Positions 37,182 to 45,099 of a stretch of 64,000 nucleotides of DNA are shown piece by piece; positions within the stretch are counted from its first letter, which is position 1; every line of letters begins with the position of its first letter. A program made the position numbers and the translations under genes. The notes under the pieces are model-generated. The model was given only the letters and a program-made list of their open reading frames with translations. It was not told the origin of the DNA and did not search any database. The stretch lies in the NCBI RefSeq assembly GCF_006152145.1, contig NZ_VDFV01000001.1:372001-436000 (forward strand), written 5' to 3'. The stretch is from Rubellimicrobium roseum (GTDB taxonomy: Bacteria; Pseudomonadota; Alphaproteobacteria; Rhodobacterales; Rhodobacteraceae).

Positions 37182-39248
37182 ATGACGGACAGCGCAAACC
37201 TCGGCGTCGATATCGGCGGCACCTTCACGGACGTTGTGCTCGAAACGGGCGGGCGTCTCTTCTCCACCAAGGTCCTGACGACCTACGCCGCCCCCGAAGA
37301 CGCGATCCTGACGGGCCTGCGGCAGGTCTGCGCCAAGGCCGGACTCGCCCCATCCGCGCTCACCCGGATCATCCACGGCACCACGCTCGCCACCAACGCG
37401 CTCATCGAGCGGCGCGGCGCCCGCACCGCCCTCGTCACGACCGAGGGCTTCCGCGACGTGATCGAGATGCGGACCGAGAGCCGCTTCGAGCAGTACGACC
37501 TCAACCTCGTCCTGCCCGACCCCCTGATCCCCCGCGACGCCCGCTTCACCCTGCGCGAGCGCGTGGACGCCGGGGGCCATGTCCTCCACCCCCTGAACCG
37601 CGCCGACATCGAGGCGCTGACCGAGAATCTCCACGGCTTCGACTCCGTCGCCGTGGGCTTCCTGCACAGCTACCTGCGCCCGGATCACGAGCGCCTCGTC
37701 CGCGACGTGCTGGCCGAACGGCTCCCCCACCTTTCCGTGTCGCTCTCCAGCGACGTCTCCCCCCAGATGCGGGAATACGAGCGCTTCAACACCACCTGCG
37801 CCAACGCCTACGTCAAGCCGATGATGGAATCCTATCTCGGCCGCCTCCGCGAGCGTCTGGCGCAGGAGGGCGCGACCTGCCCCATCTTCCTGATGCATTC
37901 CGGCGGCGGCATCGTCTCCATCGAGACGGCGGCCCAGTTCCCCGTCCGCCTCGTCGAATCCGGCCCCGCAGGCGGCGCGATCTTCGCCGCCGACGTGGCC
38001 CGTCGCCACGGCCTCGACCGGGTCCTCAGCTTCGACATGGGCGGCACCACCGCCAAGATCTGCTTGATCCGCGACTTCACCCCCAAGACCGCCCGCGTCT
38101 TCGAGGTCGCGCGGTCCTACCGCTTCAAGAAGGGCTCCGGGATGCCGATCAGCATCCCCGTCATCGACATGGTGGAGATCGGCGCCGGCGGCGGCTCCCT
38201 CGCCCACGTTGACTCCATGCGCCAGATCCGCGTGGGCCCCGAAAGTGCCGGAAGCGAGCCCGGCCCCGCCGCCTACGGCCGCGGCGGCACGCGCCCCGCC
38301 GTCTCCGACGCCGACCTGATCCTCGGCCGCCTCGACCCCGACAACTTCGCCGGGGGCAGCATCCCCCTCCACCCCGACCGCTCCGAGGCCGCCTTGCGCG
38401 CCGAGGTCGGGGACCGCCTCGGCATGGACCCCGTCCAGTCCGCCTTCGGCGTCTCCGAGGTCGTGGACGAGAACATGGCCAACGCCGCCCGGGTCCACGC
38501 GGTGGAGAACGGCGAGGATCTGGCCGACTTCACCATGATCGCTTTCGGCGGCGCGGCTCCCCTCCACGCCGGGCGGCTCTGCGAGAAGCTCGGCATCACC
38601 CGCCTCCTCGTGCCGCCGGGTGCGGGCGTGGGCTCCGCCATCGGTTTCCTGCGTGCCCCTTATGCCTTCGAGGCCACGCGCTCCGTCTACATGCGCCTCG
38701 ACGCCTTCGACCCCGCCATCGCCCGCACGATCCTGCAGGACCTCGCCGGGGAAGCGAGCGCCTTCGTCCGCTCCTGCGACGCCTCCGCCCCGATCCTGAC
38801 TGACGCCAAGCTCTTCATGCGCTACAAGGGCCAGGGCTGGGAGATCCCCATCCCCCTCGACGCCACCCTCGCCGCGAACCCGACCGCCGAGGCGCTGGGC
38901 CACCGCTTCGCCGCCGACTACGCCGCCCTCTTCGGCCGCGCGGTCGAGGGCCTGCCCATCGAGATCACCGTCTGGGCCGTCAACGCCGCGACCCCCCTCG
39001 CGCCCACGCAGCCCACCCCCGACGCAACAGCATCCGGCATGGTCACCGGCACCCCCCGCCGCCTCTTCGACCCCGTCGCGGGCCAATGGGCCGAGGGCGC
39101 GACCATCCCGCGCGACCGCCTCACCGACGGCATCACCGCCCAGGGCCCCCTCGCGATCACCGAATCCGAGACCACCGTCATCGTCCCGCGCGGCTTCTCA
39201 GTGACGGGCCGCGCCGACGGCGTGCTCGACATCCGGAGGACCGCATGA
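37182..39248 (+). CDS. hyuA: Hydantoinase/oxoprolinase A subunit
   Basis: 688 residues starting MTDSANLGVDIGGTFTDVVL. The actin-like ATP-binding start DIGGTFTD, HGTTLATNALIER and the second phosphate loop SFDMGGTTAKICL are family hallmarks, followed by the C-terminal acetone-carboxylase-like region. Together with HyuB it forms an ATP-dependent amidohydrolase of the hydantoinase/5-oxoprolinase type; the exact substrate (a hydantoin, oxoproline or another cyclic amide) is not deducible. Ends with an ATGA overlap into a tiny ORF and then hyuB. Confidence 0.93.
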   Translation: MTDSANLGVDIGGTFTDVVLETGGRLFSTKVLTTYAAPEDAILTGLRQVCAKAGLAPSALTRIIHGTTLATNALIERRGARTALVTTEGFRDVIEMRTESRFEQYDLNLVLPDPLIPRDARFTLRERVDAGGHVLHPLNRADIEALTENLHGFDSVAVGFLHSYLRPDHERLVRDVLAERLPHLSVSLSSDVSPQMREYERFNTTCANAYVKPMMESYLGRLRERLAQEGATCPIFLMHSGGGIVSIETAAQFPVRLVESGPAGGAIFAADVARRHGLDRVLSFDMGGTTAKICLIRDFTPKTARVFEVARSYRFKKGSGMPISIPVIDMVEIGAGGGSLAHVDSMRQIRVGPESAGSEPGPAAYGRGGTRPAVSDADLILGRLDPDNFAGGSIPLHPDRSEAALRAEVGDRLGMDPVQSAFGVSEVVDENMANAARVHAVENGEDLADFTMIAFGGAAPLHAGRLCEKLGITRLLVPPGAGVGSAIGFLRAPYAFEATRSVYMRLDAFDPAIARTILQDLAGEASAFVRSCDASAPILTDAKLFMRYKGQGWEIPIPLDATLAANPTAEALGHRFAADYAALFGRAVEGLPIEITVWAVNAATPLAPTQPTPDATASGMVTGTPRRLFDPVAGQWAEGATIPRDRLTDGITAQGPLAITESETTVIVPRGFSVTGRADGVLDIRRTA

Positions 39249-39337
39249 GCCCGTTAACCTTTCCGAAAGGGGACCGCGCGGTGGTCGAAGGACTCGTTAA
39301 CTTCTCCGCGCGATCCTTCCTCCAGACCCAGGAGTGA
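39245..39337 (+). CDS. 30-codon ORF between hyuA and hyuB
   Basis: ATG overlaps the hyuA stop (ATGA); reads MSPLTFPKGDRAVVEGLVNF and ten further residues to a stop at 39335-39337. The last codons contain CAGGAG, which serves as the ribosome site of hyuB 4 bp later. May simply be a translational-coupling ORF, or chance. Confidence 0.35.
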   Translation: MSPLTFPKGDRAVVEGLVNFSARSFLQTQE

Positions 39338-39341
39338 CGGC

Positions 39342-40967
39342 ATGAGCGTCCAAAGCCAGATCATGTGGAACCGCCTGATCTCCATCGTGGAGGAGCAGGC
39401 CCAGGCCCTCATCCGCACGGCGTTCAGCACGTCCGTCCGCGAGGCCGGGGACCTGTCGGCGGGCATCTACGACCGGCGCGGCCGGATGCTCGCCCAGGCC
39501 GTCACCGGCACGCCCGGCCACGTCAACGCCATGGCCGCCGCCGTCGCCCATTTCATGCGCGAGATCGGCACGGAGACGATGCAGGACGGCGACGTCTACA
39601 TCACCAACGACCCCTGGATGGGCACCGGCCACCTCCACGACATCACCGTGGTCACGCCCGTGTTCCACAAGGGCGCTCTGGTGGGCTACTTCGGATGCAC
39701 CGCCCACGTCGTCGACATCGGCGGACGGGGCTTCGGCGCCGACGGCGAGTCGGTCTACGAGGAAGGGCTCCAGATCCCGATCCTGCGCTTCGCCGACAAG
39801 GGCGAGGTCAACCGCACCCTCCTCCAGATGCTCCGCGTCAACACCCGCGAGCCCGATCAGGTCATCGGCGACATTTACGCCCTCGCAGCCTGCAACGAGG
39901 TCGGCCTGCGCCGCCTCTCCGCGATGCTGAACGAATACGGCCTGTCCGACATCGAAGCGCTCGCCGACTTCATCGTGGACGCCTCGCACGAAGCCACCGT
40001 CGCGGCCATCGCCAGGCTCCCCAAGGCCCGCGCCTCCAATACAATGACCACCGACGGCTACGCCACGCCGATCACCCTCGCGGCCAGCGTGGAAACCTTC
40101 CCCGACCACGTGCTGGTGGACTTCACGGGCACCTCCGCGCCCGATCCCAAGGGCATCAACGTCCCCTTCATCTACACCTGCGCCTACGCCGCCTACGCGC
40201 TCAAGATCGCGCTCGCCCCCGAGGTGCCGAACAACGCCGGATCGCTCGCCCCCTTCCGCGTCACCGCGCCCGAGAACACCATCGTCAACGCCCGCCGGCC
40301 CCACCCCGTCGCGCTCCGTCACGTCATCGGCCACCTGATCCCCGATACCGTCTTCGGCGCGCTCGACCAGATCCTGCCGAACACCGTCCCGTCCGAGGGC
40401 GCGGGCGCTCTCTGCAACTTCCAGGTCTCCCTGCGTGGCCGGAACGGCGAACGGTCCGAGGTCCTGTGCTTCAACTCCGGCGGCACCGGCGCGCGCCCCG
40501 GCCTCGACGGCCTCAACGCCACGGCCTTCCCCTCCGGCGTGATGACCATGCCTGTCGAAGCCACCGAGCACGCCGGCCCCATCGTCATCCACCGCAAGGA
40601 GCTGCGCCCCGACTCGGGCGGCGCGGGCCGGACGCGCGGCGGCCTCGGCCAGTTCATGGAGGTCGGCCCGCGCGAGGGCTTCGCCATGGAGTTCCGCGCC
40701 CAGTTCGACCGCAAGAAGCACCCGGCACGTGGCCGTCTGGGCGGCGCGGAGGGTGGCCCGACCGTGGTCCAGCTCTCCGACGGCACCGACTTCCCCGCCA
40801 AGGCCCGCTTCCCCGTCCCCGAGGGCCAGACGGTCCGCCTCGCCTTCCCCGGCGGCGGCGGCATGGGCCCGGCCTCCGAGCGCGACCTTCAGGCCGTCGC
40901 CCGCGACGTGCGCCTGGGCTACGTGTCCGAAGCGGCCGCGAAACGCGACTACGGATGGGAGCCATGA
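39342..40967 (+). CDS. hyuB: Hydantoinase/oxoprolinase B subunit
   Basis: 541 residues, MSVQSQIMWNRLISIVEEQA. Signature segments: STSVREAGDLSAGIYD, GTPGHVNAM, NDPWMGTGHLHDITVV, and the glycine-rich end GGGGMGPASERD. Catalytic partner of HyuA. Ribosome site CAGGAG sits in the preceding small ORF. Its stop overlaps the next gene (ATGA at 40964), so hyuA-hyuB-FAD oxidoreductase are one coupled unit. Confidence 0.93.
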   Translation: MSVQSQIMWNRLISIVEEQAQALIRTAFSTSVREAGDLSAGIYDRRGRMLAQAVTGTPGHVNAMAAAVAHFMREIGTETMQDGDVYITNDPWMGTGHLHDITVVTPVFHKGALVGYFGCTAHVVDIGGRGFGADGESVYEEGLQIPILRFADKGEVNRTLLQMLRVNTREPDQVIGDIYALAACNEVGLRRLSAMLNEYGLSDIEALADFIVDASHEATVAAIARLPKARASNTMTTDGYATPITLAASVETFPDHVLVDFTGTSAPDPKGINVPFIYTCAYAAYALKIALAPEVPNNAGSLAPFRVTAPENTIVNARRPHPVALRHVIGHLIPDTVFGALDQILPNTVPSEGAGALCNFQVSLRGRNGERSEVLCFNSGGTGARPGLDGLNATAFPSGVMTMPVEATEHAGPIVIHRKELRPDSGGAGRTRGGLGQFMEVGPREGFAMEFRAQFDRKKHPARGRLGGAEGGPTVVQLSDGTDFPAKARFPVPEGQTVRLAFPGGGGMGPASERDLQAVARDVRLGYVSEAAAKRDYGWEP

Positions 40968-42160
40968 GCGCCACGCCGCAGCACGCCTCCTACGATGTCG
41001 TCATCATCGGCGGAGCCATGATCGGCTCCTCGGTCGCGTGGTGGCTCTCGCGCGACCCCGAGTTCAAGGGCCGCATCCTCGTGGTGGAGCGCGACCCGAC
41101 CTACGCCCAGGCCGCCTCGACGCTGTCGCACTCCTCGATCCGCCAGCAGTTCGGCTCCGAGGTGAACGTCCTCGTCTCCCGCTTCGCCGCCGAGTTCATC
41201 CACGATTTCCGCGACTGGATGGAGGACGCCGAGGCTCCCACGATCCGGCTGCAAAGCTTCGGCTATCTCTACCTCGCCACCGACGAGGGCTTCGCCGCCG
41301 TCCTGCGCGACAACGCCGCGATGCAGAACCGCCTGGGCGCCGCGACGCGCATCCTGACGCCCGAGGAGATAAAGGCCGAATGGCCCTGGATCGAGGTCGA
41401 CGACCTCGTCTGCGGCTCCCACAACCCGGTGGACGAAGGCTACTTCGACGGCGCGAGCGTCTTCGACTGGTTCCGCCGCAAGGCCCGCCAGCGGGGCGTC
41501 GAGTACGTCCAGAACGAGGTGGCGGACCTGCGCATCGTCAACGGTCGTGTCATCGGCGTCCGGCTCGCCTCCGGCGAAGAGATCGCCTGCGACTGGGTCG
41601 TGAACGCCGCCGGCACCCGCGCCTCGCGCATCGCCGCGATGGCGGGCCTGCCCCTGCCCGTGGAGCCGCGCAAGCGCTACTCCGTCCTCTTCAGCACGCC
41701 CGAGCCGCCGACCAGGGACATTCCGCTGACCATCGACCCCGCCGGGGTCCATGTCCTGCCCTCGGGCTCCAACTACCTCGCGGGCTGCGTTCCCGACCCC
41801 GACGTGGCCGCCGACCCCGACGACTTCGTCATGGACCACGCGCTGTGGGAAGACTTCATGTGGCCCGCCCTGGCCACCCGCATCCCGACCTTCGAGCGGG
41901 CGCGCGTCGTCTCCACTTGGGTCGGCCAGTACGACTACAACATGCTCGACCAGAACGCGATCCTGGGCCCCGCGCCCGAGCTGCCGAACTTCCTCTTCGC
42001 CAACGGCTTCTCCGGCCACGGCTTCCAGCAGGCCCCCGCCGTGGGGCGCGGCCTCGCGGAGTGGATCCTCCACGGCGGCTGGCGGTCGCTGGACCTGTCC
42101 CCCCTGGGCACCGACCGCGTCCTGCGCGGCGAACCCCTGCGCGAGCGCGCCATCATCTGA
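40964..42160 (+). CDS. FAD-dependent amine/amino-acid oxidoreductase (DAO family)
   Basis: 398 residues. N-terminal FAD motif YDVVIIGGAMIGSSVAWWL and an acidic strand end VVERDPTYAQAAS; C-terminal ILGPAPELPNFLFANGFSGHG with the second glycine-rich FAD contact, as in sarcosine oxidase/glycine oxidase relatives. Likely oxidises an amine or amino acid freed by the HyuAB step, though the substrate is unknown. Translationally coupled to hyuB. Confidence 0.9.
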   Translation: MSATPQHASYDVVIIGGAMIGSSVAWWLSRDPEFKGRILVVERDPTYAQAASTLSHSSIRQQFGSEVNVLVSRFAAEFIHDFRDWMEDAEAPTIRLQSFGYLYLATDEGFAAVLRDNAAMQNRLGAATRILTPEEIKAEWPWIEVDDLVCGSHNPVDEGYFDGASVFDWFRRKARQRGVEYVQNEVADLRIVNGRVIGVRLASGEEIACDWVVNAAGTRASRIAAMAGLPLPVEPRKRYSVLFSTPEPPTRDIPLTIDPAGVHVLPSGSNYLAGCVPDPDVAADPDDFVMDHALWEDFMWPALATRIPTFERARVVSTWVGQYDYNMLDQNAILGPAPELPNFLFANGFSGHGFQQAPAVGRGLAEWILHGGWRSLDLSPLGTDRVLRGEPLRERAII

Positions 42161-42172
42161 GGTGACGAAGGA

Positions 42173-43009
42173 ATGCTGAAGAAGATCGTCCTCACCGGCG
42201 CCGCGGGCGCTCTCGGCTCGGCCCTTCGGGAGCCCCTGTCGCGCATGTGCGAACGCCTCGTCTCCGTGGACCTCAAGGGAGCACCCGCCGCGCTTGCAGC
42301 CAACGAGACCTGGACCGTGGCCGACTGCGCGGAGATGGAGCAGGTCGCCCCCGTTCTCGAAGACGCCGACATCGTCGTCCATTTCGTCGGCATCCCCGAC
42401 GAGCGGCCGTTCGAAGAGCTGCTGCGTCCCAATTTCCTGTCCTCCTACGTGATCTGGGAGGCCGCCCACCGCGCCGGCTGCCGCCGCATCGTCTACGCCT
42501 CCTCCGTCCACGCGGTCGGCATGCACGAAACGAACGCCGGCATTGACACCGACGCGCCTCACCGCCCGGACACCTTCTACGGCCTGTCCAAGTGCTTCGC
42601 CGAGGACCTCGCCCGCCTCTACTGGGAGAAGCGGGGCCTGGAAGCCGTCTGCCTGCGCATCTTCTCGGCGACCGAACAACCGCAGACCCCCCGCGCCTTG
42701 GGCACCTGGCTCTCGCGCGGCGACCTCGTCCACATGGTCGAGCGGGCGGTGGACACGCCGACCACCGGCTTCTGCGTCGTGTACGGGGTCTCGAACAACG
42801 ACCGCGCCCCGGTCTCGAACGCCAAGGTCGCCTTCCTGGGCTACCGTCCCAAGGACAACGCCGAAGTCTTCGCCCAGGACATCCTGGCCAAGGCGCATAC
42901 CCCCGACCCGCAGAACCTCGCGCAGATGCGGCTTGGCGGGCCCTTCGCGACGGTGCCGTTGGGCGAAAGCGGCGTCGCCGGCATGGCCAAGCTGGTGAAG
43001 GGAAGCTGA
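42173..43009 (+). CDS. Uronate-dehydrogenase-like NAD(P)-dependent SDR
   Basis: 278 residues, MLKKIVLTGAAGALGSALRE. The extended short-chain dehydrogenase fold with GAAGALG, a catalytic YGLSK at about residues 137-141 and an upstream serine (VYASSVHAV). Segments HFVGIPDERPFEELL, DTDAPHRPDTFYGLSKCFAEDLARLYW and VVYGVSNN closely follow uronate dehydrogenase (oxidation of galacturonate/glucuronate to the aldarolactone). GAAGGA ribosome site; follows the FAD oxidoreductase by 12 bp. A different sugar substrate is possible. Confidence 0.8.
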   Translation: MLKKIVLTGAAGALGSALREPLSRMCERLVSVDLKGAPAALAANETWTVADCAEMEQVAPVLEDADIVVHFVGIPDERPFEELLRPNFLSSYVIWEAAHRAGCRRIVYASSVHAVGMHETNAGIDTDAPHRPDTFYGLSKCFAEDLARLYWEKRGLEAVCLRIFSATEQPQTPRALGTWLSRGDLVHMVERAVDTPTTGFCVVYGVSNNDRAPVSNAKVAFLGYRPKDNAEVFAQDILAKAHTPDPQNLAQMRLGGPFATVPLGESGVAGMAKLVKGS

Positions 43010-43030
43010 CGCGGCCGGAGGAGACGAAGC

Positions 43031-43900
43031 ATGGCGACCGTCCTGCGCACCCTCCGACACGCCGAGATCCTGGGTCCGGACGCCGTCGCGCTGACCCGCG
43101 CGACCCTCCTGCCCTCCCGCCCCCCGGGCCTCCACGACCACGACTTCTTCGAGCTGCTCTGGGTCCAGAACGGCACGCTAAGGCACCATTCCCCAGACGG
43201 ACGCCGCGACCTTCCCGAAGGCACGCTCCTCTTCCTTCGCCCCGAGCACGCGCACGCCCTCCAGGGCCGGGGCGCGGACACGCTGGTCGTCTCGGTCACC
43301 CTGCACCCCGACCTGATCGACGGTCTCTCCGCCCGCCATCCTACGCTGGCCGGGCAGTTCTTCTGGGGACCGGCCCCCGCGATCCGGCCCCGCGACATCC
43401 GCCAGCGCACCGAGTTGAATCAGGCCGCCCTGCGCCTCGAACGTGGTCCCCGCGATGCGCTCGCCGCCGAAGCCTTCCTCCTGCCCCTTCTGGCCTCGCT
43501 GACCGCCGACGAGGTGCCCCTGCCCGCCGACGCCCCTGACTGGCTCCGCGCCACCTGCGCCGCCGCCGCCACGCCCCGCGTCTTTCAGGAGGGTGCCGCC
43601 GGCTTCGTCCGCGCCGCAGGCCGCGCCCACCCGCATGTGAGCCGCACCGTCCAGCGCTTCCTCGGCCAGACGCCCACCGATTACGTGAATGCCCGCCGCA
43701 TGGCCCACGCCGCGCGCCGCCTCGCCGGCACCGGAGACTCCCTTCAAGAGATCGCGCAGGACTGCGGCATCGAGAACCTGAGCCACTTCCACCGCCTCTT
43801 CCGCGAGGCGCATGGTCTCACCCCCGCCGCTTGGCGCCGCCTTCACCAGCGCGAGGTGACCCAGCCCGGCCATCCCAAGGACGCAACGGAAGATATTTGA
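43031..43900 (+). CDS. AraC-family regulator with cupin sensor domain
   Basis: 289 residues. N-terminal cupin-like sensor (DHDFFELLWVQNGTLRHH; EGTLLFLRPEHAHAL), C-terminal HTH_18 from about 190 (HPHVSRTVQRFLGQTPTDYV; ARRLAGTGDSLQEIAQDCGI; SHFHRLFREAHGLTPAAWRR). GGAGGAG upstream. Lies between the hyu/udh genes and the deoC genes and probably controls one or both. Its stop codon is inside a palindrome at 43896-43913. Confidence 0.9.
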   Translation: MATVLRTLRHAEILGPDAVALTRATLLPSRPPGLHDHDFFELLWVQNGTLRHHSPDGRRDLPEGTLLFLRPEHAHALQGRGADTLVVSVTLHPDLIDGLSARHPTLAGQFFWGPAPAIRPRDIRQRTELNQAALRLERGPRDALAAEAFLLPLLASLTADEVPLPADAPDWLRATCAAAATPRVFQEGAAGFVRAAGRAHPHVSRTVQRFLGQTPTDYVNARRMAHAARRLAGTGDSLQEIAQDCGIENLSHFHRLFREAHGLTPAAWRRLHQREVTQPGHPKDATEDI

Positions 43901-43913
43901 CCACCTGGTCAAA
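43896..43913. promoter_or_regulatory. Operator-like palindrome upstream of deoC
   Basis: TTTGACCA-CC-TGGTCAAA, a perfect 8-bp inverted repeat with a 2-bp centre, overlapping the araC stop codon (43898-43900) and 54 bp before the deoC GTG. The TGACCA/TGGTCA form is of the kind bound by GntR (FCD) regulators; one such gene lies at 33.7 kb. TTGACC could also be a -35 element. Confidence 0.6.
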
Positions 43914-43967
43914 CTTGCCACAGGCCCGATCCCATGCGACATCTCCCCAAACCAAGGGAGGTCGCCC

Positions 43968-44960
43968 GTGCAGATCGACAGACCCCAGGGCCAGGCCATG
44001 GCCGTTCCCGCGCTCCACGAGCCCCGCAACCCCGGCCTGCCCTTCGACGAAGGCTGGGTCCGCCGCGTGCAGGCCAACACCTCGGCCATCGAGCGCCGAG
44101 CGGCGACGCTCCCCGGCCGCCGCTCGGTCAAGAAGGACTGGCAGGCTGCCTGGCTCCTCAAGGCGATCTCGCTGATCGACCTCACGACGCTCGCGGGCGA
44201 TGACACCGAAGGTCGCGTCCGCCGTCTCTGCGCCAAGGCGAAGCAGCCCGTCTCGCCCGAGATGCTCGACAAGCTCGGCATGACGGGCCTGACCGTCGGC
44301 GCGGTCTGCGTCTACCACGACATGGTGCCCGCCGCCGTGGCCGCGCTCCGGGGCACCAGCATCCCGGTCGCCGCCGTGTCCACCGGCTTCCCGGCGGGAC
44401 TGTCGCCCTTCCACCTCCGCATCCAGGAGATCCGCGAAAGCGTCGCGGCCGGCGCGCAGGAGATCGACATCGTCATCTCCCGCCGCCACGTGCTGACGGG
44501 CAACTGGCAGGGGCTCTACGACGAGATGCGCGAGATGCGCGCCGCCTGCGGGGACGCCCATGTGAAGGCGATCCTCGCCACCGGCGAGTTGGGCACGCTG
44601 CGCAATGTCGCCCGCGCCTCGCTGGTCTGCATGATGGGCGGCGCGGACTTCATCAAGACCTCGACCGGCAAGGAAAGCGTCAACGCCACGCTCCCCGTCA
44701 CGCTGACCATGCTGCGCGCCATCCGCGACTACCACGACGCCGCCGGCATCCGCGTGGGCTACAAGCCCGCGGGCGGGATCAGCAAGGCCAAGGACGCGCT
44801 GAATTATCTCGCCCTCATCAAGGACGAGCTGGGCGACCGCTGGCTCCAGCCGGACCTCTTCCGCTTCGGGGCTTCCTCGCTCCTGGGCGACATCGAGCGG
44901 CAGCTCGAACATCACGTGACCGGGGCCTATTCCGCCTCCTGGCGGCACGCGCTGGCCTGA
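43968..44960 (+). CDS. deoC: Deoxyribose-phosphate aldolase
   Basis: 330 residues from the GTG at 43968 (GGGAGG 6 bp upstream). Splits 2-deoxy-D-ribose 5-phosphate into acetaldehyde and glyceraldehyde-3-phosphate. Class I aldolase features: Schiff-base lysine region VKAILATGEL (K200), second lysine FIKTSTGK (K230), and EIDIV acid. About 75 residues longer at the N-terminus than E. coli DeoC (259 residues), as in eukaryote-like DeoC enzymes. Followed by an acetaldehyde-type ALDH, which would take the acetaldehyde onward. Confidence 0.94.
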   Translation: MQIDRPQGQAMAVPALHEPRNPGLPFDEGWVRRVQANTSAIERRAATLPGRRSVKKDWQAAWLLKAISLIDLTTLAGDDTEGRVRRLCAKAKQPVSPEMLDKLGMTGLTVGAVCVYHDMVPAAVAALRGTSIPVAAVSTGFPAGLSPFHLRIQEIRESVAAGAQEIDIVISRRHVLTGNWQGLYDEMREMRAACGDAHVKAILATGELGTLRNVARASLVCMMGGADFIKTSTGKESVNATLPVTLTMLRAIRDYHDAAGIRVGYKPAGGISKAKDALNYLALIKDELGDRWLQPDLFRFGASSLLGDIERQLEHHVTGAYSASWRHALA

Positions 44961-44983
44961 TTCGCCGAATGCGTTCGGACGAA
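44961..44983 (+). promoter_or_regulatory. Small hairpin just after deoC
   Basis: TTCG-CCGAA-TGCG-TTCGG-a-CGAA: nine base pairs with a single-base bulge, starting right after the deoC stop. No T-run; it could be an mRNA processing or partial termination site before the ALDH gene. Confidence 0.35.
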
Positions 44984-45099
44984 AGATGAAGGTCCGGTTC
45001 ATGCACCGCGCGGTGGCCTAGGAAACCGTTTACCGGCCTTCGCTACAACGGAGGCAGGACCACGACAGCAGACCGAATCGCCCAGACGGGGACCGTGAT

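Noticed and set aside
37044-43141. Antisense frames of 680, 474 and 730 codons over the hyu cluster
   Set aside because: Shadow frames of high-GC coding DNA; all hydantoinase, FAD and SDR motifs are on the plus strand.
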